Positions 61,659 to 64,000 of a stretch of 64,000 bases of DNA are shown here, piece by piece; position 1 is the stretch's first letter; the number at the start of each line of letters is the position of its first letter. Origin of the DNA: Providencia hangzhouensis. GTDB taxonomy: Bacteria > Pseudomonadota > Gammaproteobacteria > Enterobacterales > Enterobacteriaceae. The translations under genes were made by a program, and so were the position numbers. The stretch spans positions 4,216,001-4,280,000 of the forward strand of contig NZ_CP135052.1 of assembly GCF_029193595.2 (NCBI RefSeq), given 5' to 3'. A model generated the notes under the pieces. It saw only the letters and a list, made by a program, of their open reading frames with translations. It was not told the DNA's origin and made no database searches.

Positions 61659-62917
61659 CGCCATACTCCTTTTGTATCCACAACCCATTTTTGTGGGATC
61701 GCAGAGCCTTGGATGCCTTTGAACATATTGTGGTCAACTAACATTAAGATCACATCCGCTTCATTAACGGCTTTTTCAATCGAAACTAGCTCAGAAATGC
61801 CTTTTAAAGAGGTCGGTAATTCATCAATGTGTGGCTCAACCGCATACGTTTTACCTGGGTTCCAGTTCGCCACCATTTTGGTGATGTGCATTGCTGGGCT
61901 TTCACGTAAATCATCAATATTAGGTTTAAATGACAGGCCGAAACAGGCAATGGTCACTTCACTGGCTTTTTTACCGGTTTCCACTAAGCAATCAGCCACT
62001 GCCGCTTTCACTTGGTCAACAACCCAAATTGGTTTGCCATCATTGACTAAACGAGCGGTATGAATGAGGCGTGATTGTTTTGGATTTTGCGCAACGATAA
62101 ACCATGGGTCAACCGCGATGCAGTGCCCACCAACACCTGGGCCTGGTTGCAAAATATTAACGCGTGGATGACGATTCGCGAGGCTGATTAACTCCCACAC
62201 ATTGATGTCTTGTTCCGCACAAATTAATGATAATTCATTCGCAAAAGCAATATTCACATCACGGAAGCTATTTTCCGTTAACTTACACATTTCCGCGGTT
62301 CTTGAGTTAGTAATTACACACTCACCTTCAAGGAAAATATTGTATAGCTCACTTGCACGCAGAGAGGATTTTGGCGTCATACCACCAACAACACGGTCAT
62401 TTTTAATTAATTCGACCATCACTTGGCCTGGTAACACACGCTCAGGGCAGTACGCTACATCGATATCAGCTTCTTCCCCTGCTTGATGAGGGAAGGTTAA
62501 ATCAGGGCGAGCAGCTGCCATCCACTCTGCCATTTGCTCTGTTGTTCCTACTGGCGATGTAGACTCAAGGATGACTAAATCCCCTTTCTTCAGCACCGGA
62601 GCCACAGACTCAGCTGCAGCACGTACATACGCGAGGTCAGGTTCGTGCTCGCCTTTAAATGGCGTAGGCACAGCAATCAGATAAGCATCTGCAGGTTGCG
62701 GCTTAGTAAAAGCTTTCAGATGGCCTTCTTCAACCGCCTTTTTGACCACGATATCCAGTTCTGGCTCCACGATGTGGATTTTACCCTGGTTAATAGTATC
62801 AACGGCATGTTGGTTAACATCGACACCAACCACTTGTTTTTTACGTGATGCAAAGGCTGCTGCTGTTGGTAAACCAATATAACCAAGGCCAATAACAGAA
62901 ATAGTTTCAAAACTCAT
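61655..62917 (-). CDS. wecC: WecC, UDP-ManNAc dehydrogenase
   Basis: Oxidises UDP-ManNAc to UDP-ManNAcA. The 420-residue protein has [17 protein letters not shown] (NAD site), [12 protein letters not shown] and the catalytic Cys in [16 protein letters not shown]. The ATG at 62915-62917 overlaps the wecB stop by ATGA, and the gene overlaps rffG by TTGA. Confidence 0.96.
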   Translation of the reverse strand: MSFETISVIGLGYIGLPTAAAFASRKKQVVGVDVNQHAVDTINQGKIHIVEPELDIVVKKAVEEGHLKAFTKPQPADAYLIAVPTPFKGEHEPDLAYVRAAAESVAPVLKKGDLVILESTSPVGTTEQMAEWMAAARPDLTFPHQAGEEADIDVAYCPERVLPGQVMVELIKNDRVVGGMTPKSSLRASELYNIFLEGECVITNSRTAEMCKLTENSFRDVNIAFANELSLICAEQDINVWELISLANRHPRVNILQPGPGVGGHCIAVDPWFIVAQNPKQSRLIHTARLVNDGKPIWVVDQVKAAVADCLVETGKKASEVTIACFGLSFKPNIDDLRESPAMHITKMVANWNPGKTYAVEPHIDELPTSLKGISELVSIEKAVNEADVILMLVDHNMFKGIQGSAIPQKWVVDTKGVWR

Positions 62918-64000
62918 AATTTCACCTGATTACTTTTCAATGCTGCAAGAATACGCTGACATGCATGACCATCCCCATAAGGGTTATGTGCGCGGCTCAT
63001 TTCGTGATACTCCGCGTCATCTGTCAGTAACCGATTAACTTCTTTCACAATTTTTTGTGTATCTGTTCCCACAAGACGAACAGTACCTGCATCAACAGCT
63101 TCTGGTCGTTCTGTGGTATCTCTCATCACCAAAACAGGCTTACCGAGAGAAGGCGCTTCCTCTTGAATACCACCTGAGTCTGTTAGAATTAAATAAGCAT
63201 GGTTCATCAAATAAACAAACGGTAGGTAGTCTTGAGGGCTAATTAAAATAATATTATCAATATCATGCAGTATACGTTTAACAGGCTCACTCACATTTGG
63301 ATTTAAGTGAACTGGATATACGACTTGCACATCGGGATGCGCTTGTGCAATTTCTGCTAAAGCGTGACAAATACGTTCAAAGCCACCACCAAAACTTTCT
63401 CGACGATGGCCCGTGACTAAAATCATTTTTTTATTTGGGTCGATAAATGGGTAATTTGCAGCCAATTTCTCCATCATATGCTGGTCGCTCATGACTTTAT
63501 CACGTACCCACAATAACGCATCAATCACACTATTACCGGTGACAAAAATATGACTGTCAGGAATAGATTCTTTTAACAAATTTTGGCGTGAATTTTCAGT
63601 TGGCGCGAAGTGATACATCGCTAAATGACCAGCAATCTTACGGTTTGCCTCTTCAGGCCATGGCGAATACAGGTTTCCTGTACGTAATCCCGCTTCAACA
63701 TGCCCTACTGGTATACGATGGTAAAATGCCGCAAGGCTAGTTGCCATCGTTGTAGCTGTGTCGCCATGAACAAGAACAACATCCGGTTGAAAATCAGCAA
63801 AAACGCTTTTCAACCCTTCAAGAATACGACAAGTGATATCAGTTAAATCTTGCCCTGGCTTCATAATATTGAGATCGTAATCTGGAATGATCTCAAACAG
63901 TTTCAGTACTTGATCTAGCATTTCACGATGCTGTGCCGTAACACAAACTTTAGCTTCAAAGTCTGTATCTTCAGCCAATGCATGAACCAGTGGTGCCATT
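62914..64000 (-). CDS. wecB: WecB, UDP-GlcNAc 2-epimerase, N-terminus cut by window edge
   Basis: Converts UDP-GlcNAc to UDP-ManNAc. The C-terminal 361-362 residues are visible; about 15 N-terminal residues lie beyond the right edge. The Met at 63997-63999 (MAPLVHAL) is internal in E. coli WecB. Conserved stretches: [39 protein letters not shown] and [20 protein letters not shown]. Confidence 0.97.
   Translation of the reverse strand, partial: MAPLVHALAEDTDFEAKVCVTAQHREMLDQVLKLFEIIPDYDLNIMKPGQDLTDITCRILEGLKSVFADFQPDVVLVHGDTATTMATSLAAFYHRIPVGHVEAGLRTGNLYSPWPEEANRKIAGHLAMYHFAPTENSRQNLLKESIPDSHIFVTGNSVIDALLWVRDKVMSDQHMMEKLAANYPFIDPNKKMILVTGHRRESFGGGFERICHALAEIAQAHPDVQVVYPVHLNPNVSEPVKRILHDIDNIILISPQDYLPFVYLMNHAYLILTDSGGIQEEAPSLGKPVLVMRDTTERPEAVDAGTVRLVGTDTQKIVKEVNRLLTDDAEYHEMSRAHNPYGDGHACQRILAALKSNQVKL

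Overview
The window is chromosomal DNA of a low-GC member of the Enterobacterales. The gene content, the AT-rich third codon positions and protein sequences close to but distinct from those of Escherichia coli fit Morganellaceae, most likely Providencia; this is an inference, since no rRNA is present. Most of the window is conserved core chromosome in E. coli-like order, with one accessory stretch of about 9.5 kb.

Region 1 (1-19 kb) matches the E. coli 94.7-min block: purA (partial), hflC-hflK-hflX-hfq-miaA-mutL-amiB-tsaE on the minus strand, queG, an intergenic DnaA-titration (datA-like) locus, three identical tRNA-Gly genes, orn, rsgA, psd and mscM. yjeT (purA/hflC gap) and nnr (tsaE/queG gap) are missing from their usual places. 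Region 2 (19-26.7 kb) joins this block to the E. coli 86-min block: a small membrane protein, a Sel1-repeat protein, then yigL-pldB, recQ, pldA, yigI, rarD. rhtB and rhtC are absent.

Region 3 (26.7-36.2 kb) occupies the place of corA and is accessory and AT-rich. It holds a PuuP-like permease and a YtcJ-like amidohydrolase behind a long structured leader with an ERIC element; a Hok/Sok type I toxin-antitoxin locus whose 47-codon toxin gene is easy to miss; an rtcB2-prfH ribosome repair and rescue operon preceded by a 14-codon reading frame with a perfect Shine-Dalgarno; an orphan 91-aa gene between two near-identical hairpins; a 2-oxoglutarate/Fe(II) dioxygenase; and a 474-aa coiled-coil protein with a cysteine-rich tail.

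Region 4 (36.2-51.6 kb) returns to core order: uvrD (with a perfect LexA box), yigB-xerC-yigA-dapF-lptM, cyaY, cyaA (TTG start, CRP site), hemC-hemD-hemX-hemY, a small membrane protein, the GlmZ small RNA with a sigma54 promoter and three upstream GlrR-type sites, an ERIC element, and the argX-hisR-leuT-proM tRNA operon. Region 5 (51.7-64 kb) is thrP (yifK) and the enterobacterial common antigen cluster wecG-wzyE-wecF-wzxE-wecE-wecD-rffH-rffG-wecC-wecB (wecB partial), tightly packed with many overlaps that imply translational coupling.

The most interesting material is the rtcB2-prfH operon with its leader frame, the Hok/Sok locus, the datA-like locus and the sigma54/GlrR architecture of glmZ.
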